From Pseudomonas shirazensis (lineage in GTDB: Bacteria; Pseudomonadota; Gammaproteobacteria; Pseudomonadales; Pseudomonadaceae), in NCBI RefSeq assembly GCF_014268785.2, contig NZ_JABWRD020000001.1, positions 1-64,000 of the forward strand: a stretch of 64,000 bases of DNA, written 5' to 3'. Position 1 is the first letter of the stretch; each line of letters opens with the position of its first letter. Below are positions 50,724 to 62,627 of the stretch, piece after piece. The notes below the pieces were generated by a model. That model had not been told where the DNA came from and did not search any database. It saw only the letters and a list, made by a program, of their open reading frames with translations. Position numbers and translations under genes: made by a program.

Positions 50724-50853
50724 TTCGCGTTTCCGGCCGCCGGGTGGGCCCTGTCCTGTCCTCTCTGGCAGCCAAACACGCTGACTGTGCGTCCCGCAGC
50801 CAGTGCGCTACCTCAGACTGTTGTCCCTGATTGAACTGCGTAAGGAGAAAGCT

Positions 50854-51042
50854 ATGTTGATTCTGACTCGTCGGTGCGCCGAGAGCCTGATCATTGGTGA
50901 CGGTGAGATCACCGTTACGGTCTTGGGTGTCAAAGGCAACCAAGTACGAATTGGCGTTAGCGCGCCCAAGGAAGTCGCGGTTCACCGCGAAGAAATCTAC
51001 CTGCGAATCAAGAAAGAGAAGGACGAAGAACCAACCCTTTAA
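50854..51042 (+). CDS. rsmA: RNA-binding global regulator RsmA/CsrA
   Basis: A 62-residue CsrA-family protein, [19 protein letters not shown] followed by [23 protein letters not shown], with the RNA-contacting Arg in VHREE (residue 44). It represses translation by binding GGA motifs in mRNA leaders and is titrated by RsmY/Z-type small RNAs. A TAAGGAG ribosome site precedes ATG 50854. The order alaS-lysC-rsmA-tRNA-Ser is conserved. Confidence 0.96.
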   Translation: MLILTRRCAESLIIGDGEITVTVLGVKGNQVRIGVSAPKEVAVHREEIYLRIKKEKDEEPTL

Positions 51043-51071
51043 TTTTTATCAGATTTTTTTTAAAAAAGGGT

Positions 51072-51100
51072 TTGCAAACGGGGAGGGCTCTGGTTATAGT
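51072..51100 (+). promoter_or_regulatory. tRNA-Ser promoter
   Basis: TTGCAA (51072-51077), a 17-bp spacer and TATAGT (51095-51100) are placed 14 bp upstream of the mature tRNA-Ser. Confidence 0.75.
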
Positions 51101-51114
51101 ACGCCCCGTGTTGC

Positions 51115-51205
51115 GGTGAGGTGGCCGAGTGGCCGAAGGCGCTCCCCTGCTAAGGGAGTATACCTCATAAGGGTATCGGGGGTTCGAATCCCCCCTTCAC
51201 CGCCA
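51115..51205 (+). tRNA. tRNA-Ser(GCT)
   Basis: A 91-nt tRNA with long variable arm. The acceptor pairs GGTGAGG with CTTCACC, the anticodon loop CTGCTAA sits on a CTCCC/GGGAG stem, the T loop is TTCGAAT, and CCA is encoded. It reads AGC and AGU. Confidence 0.97.
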
Positions 51206-51270
51206 TTATTCGCTTAGGGCGCTTCAACTGGCCAAGATCGCTAAGTCGTTGAAATTAAACGAAAAAGTAC

Positions 51271-51298
51271 TTGGCAAATCGGTAAAGCGATCTATAAT
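51271..51298 (+). promoter_or_regulatory. Promoter of the tRNA-Arg array
   Basis: TTGGCA (51271-51276), a 16-bp spacer and TATAAT (51293-51298) lie 14 bp upstream of the first tRNA-Arg. Confidence 0.8.
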
Positions 51299-51312
51299 GC
51301 GCGGCAAGACAT

Positions 51313-51389
51313 GGACTCATAGCTCAGCTGGATAGAGTACTCGGCTACGAACCGAGCGGTCGCAGGTTCGAATCCTGCTGAGTCCACCA
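51313..51389 (+). tRNA. tRNA-Arg(ACG), copy 1
   Basis: A 77-nt cloverleaf with acceptor GGACTCA/TGAGTCC, anticodon loop CTACGAA and encoded CCA. The anticodon A34 is expected to become inosine and to read CGU, CGC and CGA. Confidence 0.97.
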
Positions 51390-51611
51390 TACAACATGAA
51401 GGTTTTGCTCGCAGAGCCGGATTGTTCAACCAGTGGTAATCTGGTCTAAAACTACCAACTTGGACTCATAGCTCAGCTGGATAGAGTACTCGGCTACGAA
51501 CCGAGCGGTCGCAGGTTCGAATCCTGCTGAGTCCACCATATAGCACGGTGGTTGTGCTTGCACAGGCACCTTGTTTCAACCAGTGGTAACCTGGTCTAAA
51601 AATACCAACTT
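51390..51611 (+). repeat. Duplicated spacers of the tRNA-Arg array
   Basis: The two spacers (51390-51461 and 51539-51611) share a nearly identical 3' half around TTCAACCAGTGGTAA and CTGGTCTAAAA, while their 5' halves diverge. This shows the array arose by tandem duplication of a roughly 150-bp unit. Confidence 0.85.
51462..51538 (+). tRNA. tRNA-Arg(ACG), copy 2
   Basis: Identical in sequence to copy 1. It lies 72 bp after it in a tandem repeat unit of 149 bp. Confidence 0.97.
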
Positions 51612-51688
51612 GGACTCATAGCTCAGCTGGATAGAGTACTCGGCTACGAACCGAGCGGTCGCAGGTTCGAATCCTGCTGAGTCCACCA
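51612..51688 (+). tRNA. tRNA-Arg(ACG), copy 3
   Basis: Identical to copies 1 and 2, 150 bp downstream of copy 2. The terminator hairpin follows 12 bp later. Confidence 0.97.
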
Positions 51689-51700
51689 TCTTCATCAAGA

Positions 51701-51726
51701 AGCCCGCTTTTATAGCGGGCTTTTTG
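51701..51726 (+). terminator. Terminator of the tRNA-Arg array
   Basis: A 7-bp stem (AGCCCGC / GCGGGCT) with a 7-nt loop and a TTTTTG tail. Confidence 0.9.
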
Positions 51727-52067
51727 TTGTCTGCAATTCACTGAATTGTCAGTAAGCCGGACTAGACTGTGCGAGTAGGGCGCTCATGCGACAGGCCCTG
51801 CACCTATGTGCTTTTTGTCTGGCGCCCACCGTCGCACTGAAGGCTTTGCGCGTTGTCATAAGATAATCGCGTAAACGATTGTTCTGACCAAAAATTTAAG
51901 CAATCCGACAGCTCTTGCAGTGTATGATTGCGCCCGTCAGCCCCGCCGGGGCTTGTGGAATACCACCATGGACTTACCCAGTAGTTACCCCTTAATCCGA
52001 TTTGCCAAAATAGATCTGATCGATTGATCTCCCCGGCGTGCTCCGCTGCTGGGAGTGGAGTTCGCCT
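51727..52067 (+). other. Long upstream region of mgtE
   Basis: This 341-bp stretch has no convincing gene. It holds a TATGAT -10-like element (51921-51926), a short hairpin AGCCCC/GGGGCT (51939-51953) and an AT-rich stretch at 51855-51905. Read from that element, the leader would be about 135 nt, long enough for structure-based control, but no known Mg2+ riboswitch is recognisable. Confidence 0.4.
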
Positions 52068-53510
52068 ATGACCGAAGTCGAAGTAAAGAAAAGCCAAGAC
52101 AGCCTGCAGGATCGCCTGGCCCAGGTGATTGACCTGCTGCAGCGTCAGCGTGTCGTTGAAGACCTGACCCACCGTCAGGAGGGGCAGCACAATACCCTGG
52201 TGGAGAGCCTCGTCCACCGCCAGAACCTGGTCGAGCTGCAGCGCAAGCTCGATGACCTGCACCCTGCCGACATCGCCTACATTCTCGAAGCACTGCCGCT
52301 CGACGACCGCCTGACGGTCTGGCAGTTGGTGCGCTCCGATCGTGACGGCGACATCCTCCTGGAAGTATCCGACGCCGTCCGCCAGACCCTGATCGCCGAC
52401 ATGGACGATCACGAGCTGCTGGCCGCTGCCAAGGAAATGGACGCCGACGAACTCGCTGACCTGGCTCCTGAGCTGCCGCGTGACGTTGTCCACGAGCTGA
52501 TGGAGACCCTCGACGCCCAGCAACGCGAGCGGGTCCGCTCGGCGCTGAGCTACGACGAGGATCAGGTCGGTGCACTGATGGACTTCGAGATGGTCACCAT
52601 CCGCGAAGACGTCAGCCTGGAAGTGGTACTGCGTTACCTGCGCCGGCTCAAGGAGTTGCCAGGCCACACCGACAAGCTGTTTGTGGTCGACTCCGATGGC
52701 ATGCTCAAGGGCGTGTTGCCGATCAAGCGCCTGCTGGTCAATGATCCGGACAAGCAGGTGGCTGAGGTCATGGCTACCGACCCGGTCAGTTTCCACCCTG
52801 ACGACGACGCCTACGACGCCGCGCAGGCGTTCGAACGTTACGACCTGGTATCTGCCCCTGTAGTCGACAAGAGCGATCGCCTGATCGGCCGTCTGACCAT
52901 CGACGAGATGGTCGACCTGATCCGTGAGGAAAGCGAAAGCGAAGTCCTTAACATGGCCGGTCTGCGCGAAGAAGAAGACATTTTTGCCTCGGTCTGGCGC
53001 TCGCTGCGCAACCGTTGGGCATGGCTGGCGATCAACCTGATTACCGCGTTCCTCGCCTCACGCGTGATTGGCCTGTTCGAGGGCTCGATCGAGAAGCTGG
53101 TGGCATTGGCGGCATTGATGCCGATCGTTGCCGGTATCGGCGGCAACTCGGGCAACCAGACCATCACCATGATCGTCCGCGCCATGGCGCTGGACCAGGT
53201 CAGCCCGGGCAACACCTCGCGATTGATGCGCAAGGAGCTGGCGGTGTCATTGATCAACGGCCTGGTCTGGGGTGGTGTGATCGGCGTGGTGGCGTATCTG
53301 CTCTACGGCAGCTGGTCGCTGGGCCTGGTAATGACCGGGGCAATGACCCTGAACCTGCTGTTGGCGGCGCTGATGGGGGTGTTGATCCCGATGACCCTGG
53401 TCCGCCTCGGGCGTGACCCGGCGATGGGTGCCAGTGTGATGATCACGGCAGTGACGGACAGTGGCGGCTTCTTCATCTTCCTTGGCCTCGCCACGATATT
53501 CCTGATGTAA
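52068..53510 (+). CDS. mgtE: Magnesium transporter MgtE
   Basis: A 480-residue Mg2+ channel. The N-terminal superhelical domain (LDDLHPADIAYILEALPLDDRL) and a CBS pair (about 165-285) sense cytosolic Mg2+. A five-helix membrane domain ends it, with the ion pathway in GGNSGNQTITMIVRA and SGGFFIFLGLATIFLM. It is monocistronic and stops before a strong bidirectional terminator. In P. aeruginosa MgtE also influences virulence through the Rsm system, whose rsmA lies nearby. Confidence 0.95.
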   Translation: MTEVEVKKSQDSLQDRLAQVIDLLQRQRVVEDLTHRQEGQHNTLVESLVHRQNLVELQRKLDDLHPADIAYILEALPLDDRLTVWQLVRSDRDGDILLEVSDAVRQTLIADMDDHELLAAAKEMDADELADLAPELPRDVVHELMETLDAQQRERVRSALSYDEDQVGALMDFEMVTIREDVSLEVVLRYLRRLKELPGHTDKLFVVDSDGMLKGVLPIKRLLVNDPDKQVAEVMATDPVSFHPDDDAYDAAQAFERYDLVSAPVVDKSDRLIGRLTIDEMVDLIREESESEVLNMAGLREEEDIFASVWRSLRNRWAWLAINLITAFLASRVIGLFEGSIEKLVALAALMPIVAGIGGNSGNQTITMIVRAMALDQVSPGNTSRLMRKELAVSLINGLVWGGVIGVVAYLLYGSWSLGLVMTGAMTLNLLLAALMGVLIPMTLVRLGRDPAMGASVMITAVTDSGGFFIFLGLATIFLM

Positions 53511-53514
53511 CCTA

Positions 53515-53588
53515 CTGCCGGCGCTTGATGAGGAGCGCCGGCAGCCAGAAACAACAAAGCCAGCTTGCGCTGGCTTTGTTGTTTCTGG
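53515..53588. terminator. Tandem hairpins between mgtE and amrZ
   Basis: A 10-bp stem (CTGCCGGCGC / GCGCCGGCAG, loop of 10 nt) is directly followed by a perfect 20-bp stem (53545-53564 with 53569-53588, loop TTGC). The second works in both directions, since its arms contain T- and A-rich parts. Confidence 0.85.
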
Positions 53589-53596
53589 CGGTTTGA

Positions 53597-53923
53597 TCAG
53601 GACGCGTCGGCGGCCATTTCCACATCGTGGGCGATCAAGGCCACCAGAGCGTTTTGTTGGCGGTGGGAGAGCTGGCGGAAGCGTTGCAGCAGCTCGCGCT
53701 CGTGCAAGCTCAGCTCAGGGCTGTCCAGGCGCATGCTCAGCTCGTCGCCCAATGCGCCTTCCTGGATAAGGCTTTGCTCCAGGCGGGCAATGATCTCGGA
53801 GTTCATGCTGCGGTGATGGTTGCGGGCTACCTCGGCAATGCGCTCACGCATCCCGTCTGGCAGACGAACGACAAACTTGTCAGCGGTGCGGCTTGAATAA
53901 ATAGCCTGTTTCAATGGGCGCAT
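53597..53923 (-). CDS. amrZ: Ribbon-helix-helix regulator AmrZ
   Basis: A 108-residue Arc-family DNA-binding protein. [22 protein letters not shown] is followed by [17 protein letters not shown] and the tetramerising tail [24 protein letters not shown]. It is nearly the AmrZ (AlgZ) sequence of P. aeruginosa, which controls alginate, motility, c-di-GMP and biofilm genes. The frame opens at 53965, but the methionine at 53923 is the family start. Confidence 0.95.
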   Translation of the reverse strand: MRPLKQAIYSSRTADKFVVRLPDGMRERIAEVARNHHRSMNSEIIARLEQSLIQEGALGDELSMRLDSPELSLHERELLQRFRQLSHRQQNALVALIAHDVEMAADAS

Positions 53924-54264
53924 ATAAATTGACCGGTTTACTGGTTCAGGGGAAGCGGTTGTCAAATGCCGCGCGGTGGAAATCTGACCGTCGCGACGGC
54001 AAAATGTTCAACCGTCGTGTATTTTTGGCGTTCATCTTGCCTCAAATCTGCCGTTTCCTTGGCGTCAATTCTGTGACAAATAGTGATCCGCATAAAGGCT
54101 TTTTGCCAGTACCAATTATCAAAAATGAGCACTGGTTTGAAAAATTCAGCGTTTTTCGGATCTACTGAACGTCAGACCTTTGCCGTCAAAATCTGGTAAC
54201 AGTCGGAAAAGGGCAGGGAAAACACCTGGAATGCGCTCGGTCCCTAACAGTGAGCATAGTGGCT
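53924..54264. other. AT-rich divergent region between amrZ and phnN
   Basis: A 341-bp spacer, visibly richer in A+T than flanking genes. It holds a perfect 12-bp palindrome CCGTCGCGACGG (53988-53999), 65 bp upstream of amrZ. I could not place an AlgU-type (GAACTT) promoter. Short ORFs here show no coding sign. Confidence 0.4.
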
Positions 54265-54855
54265 ATGCAATATGACGCAAGCGGCAGTCCACCGACAGTA
54301 GGTAGGCTGATATTCCTCGTTGGACCCTCTGGATCAGGAAAAGATTCCCTGATCGACGCGTCTCGCGCGAAATTGACCGAGCACGGCATCATGGTTGCTC
54401 GCCGCGTCATTACCCGCTCGCCCGAAGCACAGGGCGAGGCCGCGCAGGGTGTCAGCCCTGAGCAATTCGAGCAGATGCGCGCAGATGGGCATTTTGCCAT
54501 GTATTGGCAGGCAAATGCTCTGGCATATGGCATTCCGGCGCAGATTGATCAGTGGCTGCAAGCCGGCAAGCATGTTCTGGTCAACGGTTCGCGGGCGTAC
54601 CTGGCCCAAGCGCGGCGACGTTACCCGGACCTGTTGGCAATCCGCCTCGAGGTAAACCCGACCGTCTTGCGTCAGCGTTTGCTGGCGCGAGGCCGAGAGA
54701 CCCCGCAAGCCATCGAGCAGCGTTTGCAGCGCAGCGCCGAACTGCAGGTGACCGACGCCGACAACGTGCATGTGCTGGACAACTCGCAGGCGCTGGAGCA
54801 ATCGGTCACCAGCCTGTTTGCCTTGCTGCGGGCCGAAGGTCTGCTTCAAGCCTGA
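54265..54855 (+). CDS. phnN: Ribose 1,5-bisphosphate phosphokinase PhnN
   Basis: A 196-residue P-loop kinase. It has Walker A GPSGSGKDSLIDASR, ITRSPEAQGEAAQGVSPEQF and the substrate region YGIPAQIDQWL. It makes PRPP from ribose 1,5-bisphosphate, a step that normally follows C-P lyase. No other phn genes are near, so its role may be general PRPP supply. The start could also be the GTG at 54250. Confidence 0.87.
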   Translation: MQYDASGSPPTVGRLIFLVGPSGSGKDSLIDASRAKLTEHGIMVARRVITRSPEAQGEAAQGVSPEQFEQMRADGHFAMYWQANALAYGIPAQIDQWLQAGKHVLVNGSRAYLAQARRRYPDLLAIRLEVNPTVLRQRLLARGRETPQAIEQRLQRSAELQVTDADNVHVLDNSQALEQSVTSLFALLRAEGLLQA

Positions 54856-54964
54856 CCGCTATGACAAGTCTTACGTGGCAAAAGCCCGAATCGGGCATGA
54901 CAAACGGTCTGGCGCTGGTTAACATGCTCGCCGTCACGCTAATCGGCGCTCGCCGGTGGCACTG

Positions 54965-55041
54965 GTCCCAGTAGCTCAATTGGATAGAGCATCCCCCTCC
55001 TAAGGGGAAGGTTGGCCGTTCGAACCGGCCCTGGGACACCA
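54965..55041 (+). tRNA. tRNA-Arg(CCT)
   Basis: A 77-nt cloverleaf with acceptor GTCCCAG/CTGGGAC, anticodon loop CTCCTAA on a TCCCC/GGGGA stem, and encoded CCA. It reads AGG. This tRNA is a common integration site for islands in other genomes; none is seen here. Confidence 0.96.
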
Positions 55042-55231
55042 TATCTTGCGCTGCAGGCGTCCACGCAGCACCGTCAGCTCCCCCTGACATTTCCCGCCGG
55101 ACCTGGCACTTTCATGCTAGATTCTCGGAAAATTCTCGACCATTTCCATGCTGCAACGCCCAACTTGATCCCAAACGATCGGGATTACTGCGCTGGGCAG
55201 GCTTATTCACTACTCTGTGGAAGACATCACG

Positions 55232-56782
55232 ATGCAGCAATCTCCTGCCGACGAGACCATTCGTGCGGCATTGCAGAGGTCCCATGCGCGGCTTCATCGC
55301 CAGCATGAGTTGGTGGTCGAGTTTGGCGTCGCCTCGCTCAAGGCGAGTGACCTGGATCTGTTGCTAACCAAGGCTTGCGTCGTGGTTGCCGAAGGCATGC
55401 AGACGCGCTTTGCCAAGGTGCTGACGCCGCTGCCCGACAGTGAAGACTTGCTGCTGTCGCACGGGGTTGGCTGGGACGAAGCCGATATCGGCCACGCGAC
55501 GCTGGGTGGTGATGTCGCCAGTCCGGCGGGTTATGCCATCGCCACCTACCGCCCGGTGCTGTCCAATCATCTTGGTCAGGAGCACCGTTTTCGCACCCCC
55601 GAGATGCTGAAGAAATACGGTATCGAGCGTGCCATCAACGTGCCGATTCGTGGTGCGATGACGCCGTTCGGCGTACTTGAAGCCGACAGCACCGACGGTG
55701 ATGACTTCATCGAGAGCGATATCGTCTTTCTCGAAGGCATCGCCAACGTGCTGTCGATGGCAGTCGAGCGGTTGGCGGCTGGTAACGCCGAGGCGCTGCC
55801 CGACCCGTATTCGGAGAGCATGCTCAACGCCAGCCCAGACTGCGTGAAGGTGTTGTCGACCGATGGCGAAATCGAGTTCATGAATGACGCCGGCATGTGC
55901 CTGATGCAGGTCGGCGATCTGGCCGAGGTCAAAGGCAAGCCTTGGCCGCAGCTGTGGCCAGAAGAGTCCAAGGACCTTGTGCTGGGCGTTATCGAGAAGG
56001 TCAGCAGCGGCGAATCCGCCCGCTTCGAGGCGTTCTGCCCGACCGCCAGCAACGAGCCCCGTTGGTGGGATGTCACCGTGGCGCCGATCGTCAGCCCGGA
56101 CGGCGAGATCAGCAAGCTGATTGCCGTGTCCCGCGACATCACCGAGCGCCACCACCATGAGGCCAGGCTGCTCTCACTGATCGCCGCGCAGAACTCCAAG
56201 CTCGACGAAAGTGATCTGTTCCTTGAAGAGATTCACCACCGGGTCAAGAACAGCCTGCACCTGGTCAACACCTTGCTTATGTTGCAAGCCAACCTGGCCG
56301 CGGACGAGGCGGTCAAGCTCCAGCTGGAGACTGCCGCTGGGCGCGTGGTGACGATTGCCAGCGTGCACGAGCGCTTGTACCAGGCGACAGAAAGCCAGGA
56401 ACTCGATGTGGTTGAGTATCTGGGTGCGCTGTTGGGTGATCTGGGCAGTGCGTTGGGTGATCGCAAGATCTCGTTGGAGGCTACGTCGTTTGTGCTGGCG
56501 CAAGAAAGAATGGCGCCGCTGGGGATGGTGGTGTCCGAGCTGATCACCAATGCGCTCAAGTACGGCAAGGGAAAAATCGAGGTCAGCCTGCACAAGGCTG
56601 AGGATCATGCCTTGATCACGGTGACCGACCAGGGTGACGGCTTCCCGGAGACCTTTCCCAAACCCAGTGGCACGGGACTGGGCATGCGCCTGGTCAAGAG
56701 TTACTCGGGTTACGGCGACAGCGCCATTTCGATTGATCGGCTGGAAGGCAAAAGCACCATCCGGGTCCGCTTCAAACTCTGA
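55232..56782 (+). CDS. GAF-PAS sensor histidine kinase (HisKA_2 type)
   Basis: A 516-residue soluble kinase with no membrane helices. A GAF domain spans about 30-185, PAS about 195-315 (YSESMLNASPDCVKVLSTDGEIEFMN). The phosphoacceptor is in EEIHHRVKNSLHLVNTLLML (HisKA_2), and the ATPase boxes are SELITNALKYGKG and SGTGLGMRLV. No response regulator lies next to it, so it is an orphan kinase of unknown signal. It ends 48 bp before the convergent lpdV gene. The start could also be the GTG at 55217. Confidence 0.85.
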   Translation: MQQSPADETIRAALQRSHARLHRQHELVVEFGVASLKASDLDLLLTKACVVVAEGMQTRFAKVLTPLPDSEDLLLSHGVGWDEADIGHATLGGDVASPAGYAIATYRPVLSNHLGQEHRFRTPEMLKKYGIERAINVPIRGAMTPFGVLEADSTDGDDFIESDIVFLEGIANVLSMAVERLAAGNAEALPDPYSESMLNASPDCVKVLSTDGEIEFMNDAGMCLMQVGDLAEVKGKPWPQLWPEESKDLVLGVIEKVSSGESARFEAFCPTASNEPRWWDVTVAPIVSPDGEISKLIAVSRDITERHHHEARLLSLIAAQNSKLDESDLFLEEIHHRVKNSLHLVNTLLMLQANLAADEAVKLQLETAAGRVVTIASVHERLYQATESQELDVVEYLGALLGDLGSALGDRKISLEATSFVLAQERMAPLGMVVSELITNALKYGKGKIEVSLHKAEDHALITVTDQGDGFPETFPKPSGTGLGMRLVKSYSGYGDSAISIDRLEGKSTIRVRFKL

Positions 56783-56792
56783 TCAGACCCAA

Positions 56793-56819
56793 GCGTGCAG
56801 CGCAGAGCGCGGTGCACGC
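56793..56819. terminator. Hairpin between the kinase gene and lpdV
   Basis: GCGTGC and GCACGC arms 15 nt apart lie between two convergent stops. It is a weak stem without a T-run. Confidence 0.35.
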
Positions 56820-56830
56820 CGGTCCTGCCG

Positions 56831-58212
<1,382 letters not shown>

Positions 58213-58216
<4 letters not shown>

Positions 58217-59499
58217 TCCACGAACAGGCAGGCGGGTTGCTCAAGCAAGCCGCGCACGGCCTGGATGAACAAGGCGGCGTCCATGCCATCGACCACGCGG
58301 TGATCGAACGAGCTGGACAGGTTCATCATCTTGCGCACGACGATCTGGCCGTCGACCACCACCGGCCGTTCGACCATGCGGTTGACGCCGACGATCGCTA
58401 CCTCCGGGGTGTTGACCACGGGCGTGCTGACAATGCCGCCCAGGGCGCCAAGGCTGGTCAGGGTGATGGTCGAGCCGGACAGCTCGTCGCGGCTGGCCTT
58501 GTTGTTGCGCGCCGCGTGGGCCAGGCGGGTGATTTCGCTGGCATTGCTCCACAGGCTGCCGGCCTCGGCGTGACGCAGTACCGGGACCATCAGGCCGTTG
58601 TCGCCCTGGGTGGCAATGCCGACATGCACCGCACCATGACGGGTGATGACCTGGGCTTCGTCGTCATAGGTGGCGTTGATCTGCGGGAAGTCGCGCAGGG
58701 CGACGACCATTGCCCGCACCAGCAACGGCAGCAGGGTGAGTTTGCCGCGGCTTTCGCCGTACTTGCGATTGAGCTGTTGGCGCAGGGCCTCCAGCGCGGT
58801 CACGTCGATTTCTTCAACGTAGCTGAAGTGGGCAACACGGCGCTTGGCATCCTGCATGCGCTGGGCGATCTTGCGGCGCAGACCGATCACCGGGACCTGT
58901 TCGCTGTCGGTGCGCCGGCTATAACCACTTGGCGCTTGCCCGGCAGCGGACTGTGGTTTGCTCATGAAGTTGTCGAGGTCTTCGTGCTGAATACGCCCGG
59001 CCGGGCCACTGCCGTGCACATAACGTAATTCGATACCGGCATCCAGCGCGCGCTTGCGCACGGCAGGGGAGGCCAGTGGTTTTTCGTTGGCCTGGCGCGG
59101 CACGATTTCAGCGCTGGGCTTGCTCGCCGCAGGCTGGCTGGTGACGCTGGCCGGGGGAGCTACTGGCGCTGGCGCTTCAGTGTGTGCAGTGCTGACGGCA
59201 GGTGCCGTAGCTACTGCAGCCGGTTTGCTGTCAGGCGCATCAACATGGTTGCCACTGCCTTCGACTTCGATGCGGATCAGCTCGCTGCCGACCGCCATTA
59301 CCTCACCCGGCTGGCCGCCGAGGGCCATTACCGTGCCGCTGACCGGCGAGGGGATTTCCACCGTGGCCTTGTCGGTCATGACATCGGCCACTACCTGATC
59401 TTCGGTAATCACATCGCCGACCTTGACGAACCACTCAACCAACTCGACCTGCGCGATGCCTTCGCCGATGTCCGGCATCTTGATGACGTGCGTGCCCAT
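58213..59499 (-). CDS. bkdB: Branched-chain keto acid dehydrogenase E2 (transacylase)
   Basis: A 428-residue E2. A single lipoyl domain (lysine in [16 protein letters not shown]) is followed by an Ala/Pro linker, a peripheral subunit-binding domain ([22 protein letters not shown]) and the catalytic domain with [13 protein letters not shown]. It transfers acyl groups to CoA and forms the core of the complex. It abuts bkdA2. Confidence 0.95.
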
Positions 59500-60558
<1,059 letters not shown>

Positions 60559-60560
60559 GT

Positions 60561-61871
<1,311 letters not shown>

Positions 61872-61990
61872 TCAGTGCTGATTACATGGTAGTGGGAGCG
61901 CAGGAGAATATTTCTCTCTTGTTGATTGCCTTTGCCGTCAGGCCCAGATAAACATTCCGCATAAACACAAAAAACTGGTGATTTTGTCTC

Positions 61991-62476
61991 ATGCGCAAAC
62001 TCGATCGCACCGATATCGGCATTCTCAACAGCCTGCAGGAAAACGCCCGCATCACCAACGCCGAGCTGGCCCGCTCGGTCAACCTGTCACCGACGCCGTG
62101 CTTCAATCGCGTCAAGGCGATGGAGGAGCTGGGCGTAATTCGCCAGCAAGTGACCTTGCTGTCGCCTGAGGCGCTGGGGCTGGACGTCAATGTGTTCATC
62201 CATGTCAGCCTGGAAAAGCAGGTCGAGCAGTCGCTGCATCGCTTCGAGGAAGAGATCGCCGAGCGGCCCGAGGTGATGGAGTGTTACCTGATGACCGGCG
62301 ACCCGGATTACCTGCTCAGGGTGTTGTTGCCGAGTATTCAGGCGCTGGAGCGGTTTCTCGACTACCTGACCCGCTTGCCGGGGGTAGCCAACATCCGCTC
62401 CAGCTTCGCCCTCAAGCAAGTACGTTACAAAACGGCGTTGCCGCTGCCAGCCAATGGCATGACCTTGCGTGAATGA
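61991..62476 (+). CDS. bkdR: Lrp/AsnC-family activator BkdR
   Basis: A 161-residue regulator. The N-terminal helix-turn-helix is [39 protein letters not shown], followed by a C-terminal ligand domain ([16 protein letters not shown]). It activates the bkd operon in response to branched-chain amino acids. It is divergent from bkdA1 across 197 bp. Its leader has an A-rich run (61966-61976) that is only an imperfect CA motif. Confidence 0.94.
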   Translation: MRKLDRTDIGILNSLQENARITNAELARSVNLSPTPCFNRVKAMEELGVIRQQVTLLSPEALGLDVNVFIHVSLEKQVEQSLHRFEEEIAERPEVMECYLMTGDPDYLLRVLLPSIQALERFLDYLTRLPGVANIRSSFALKQVRYKTALPLPANGMTLRE

Positions 62477-62627
62477 GATGGACGATGTACGAGGGTGTGT
62501 AGGAACTCTGCCGTGACCCACTCATCGAAGCTAGACATTTTTGCTGACTGCGGCCTGCAGCCCGGCCTGTTTGCCCTTATGCTTGCCAGCATACCCTCCA
62601 CCTGAATCGGGAGCCCCTCAGGGACGC

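Noticed and set aside
51390..51611. CRISPR-like array
   Set aside because: The repeats are tRNA genes with duplicated spacers; there are only three units of about 150 bp.
54160..54200. AlgU-type promoter (GAACGT ... TCTGG) upstream of phnN
   Set aside because: The spacer is 19 bp rather than 16-17 and neither hexamer is exact.
61960..61990. CA motif in the bkdR leader
   Set aside because: The A-rich run contains no exact AANAANAA; it is mentioned only as imperfect.
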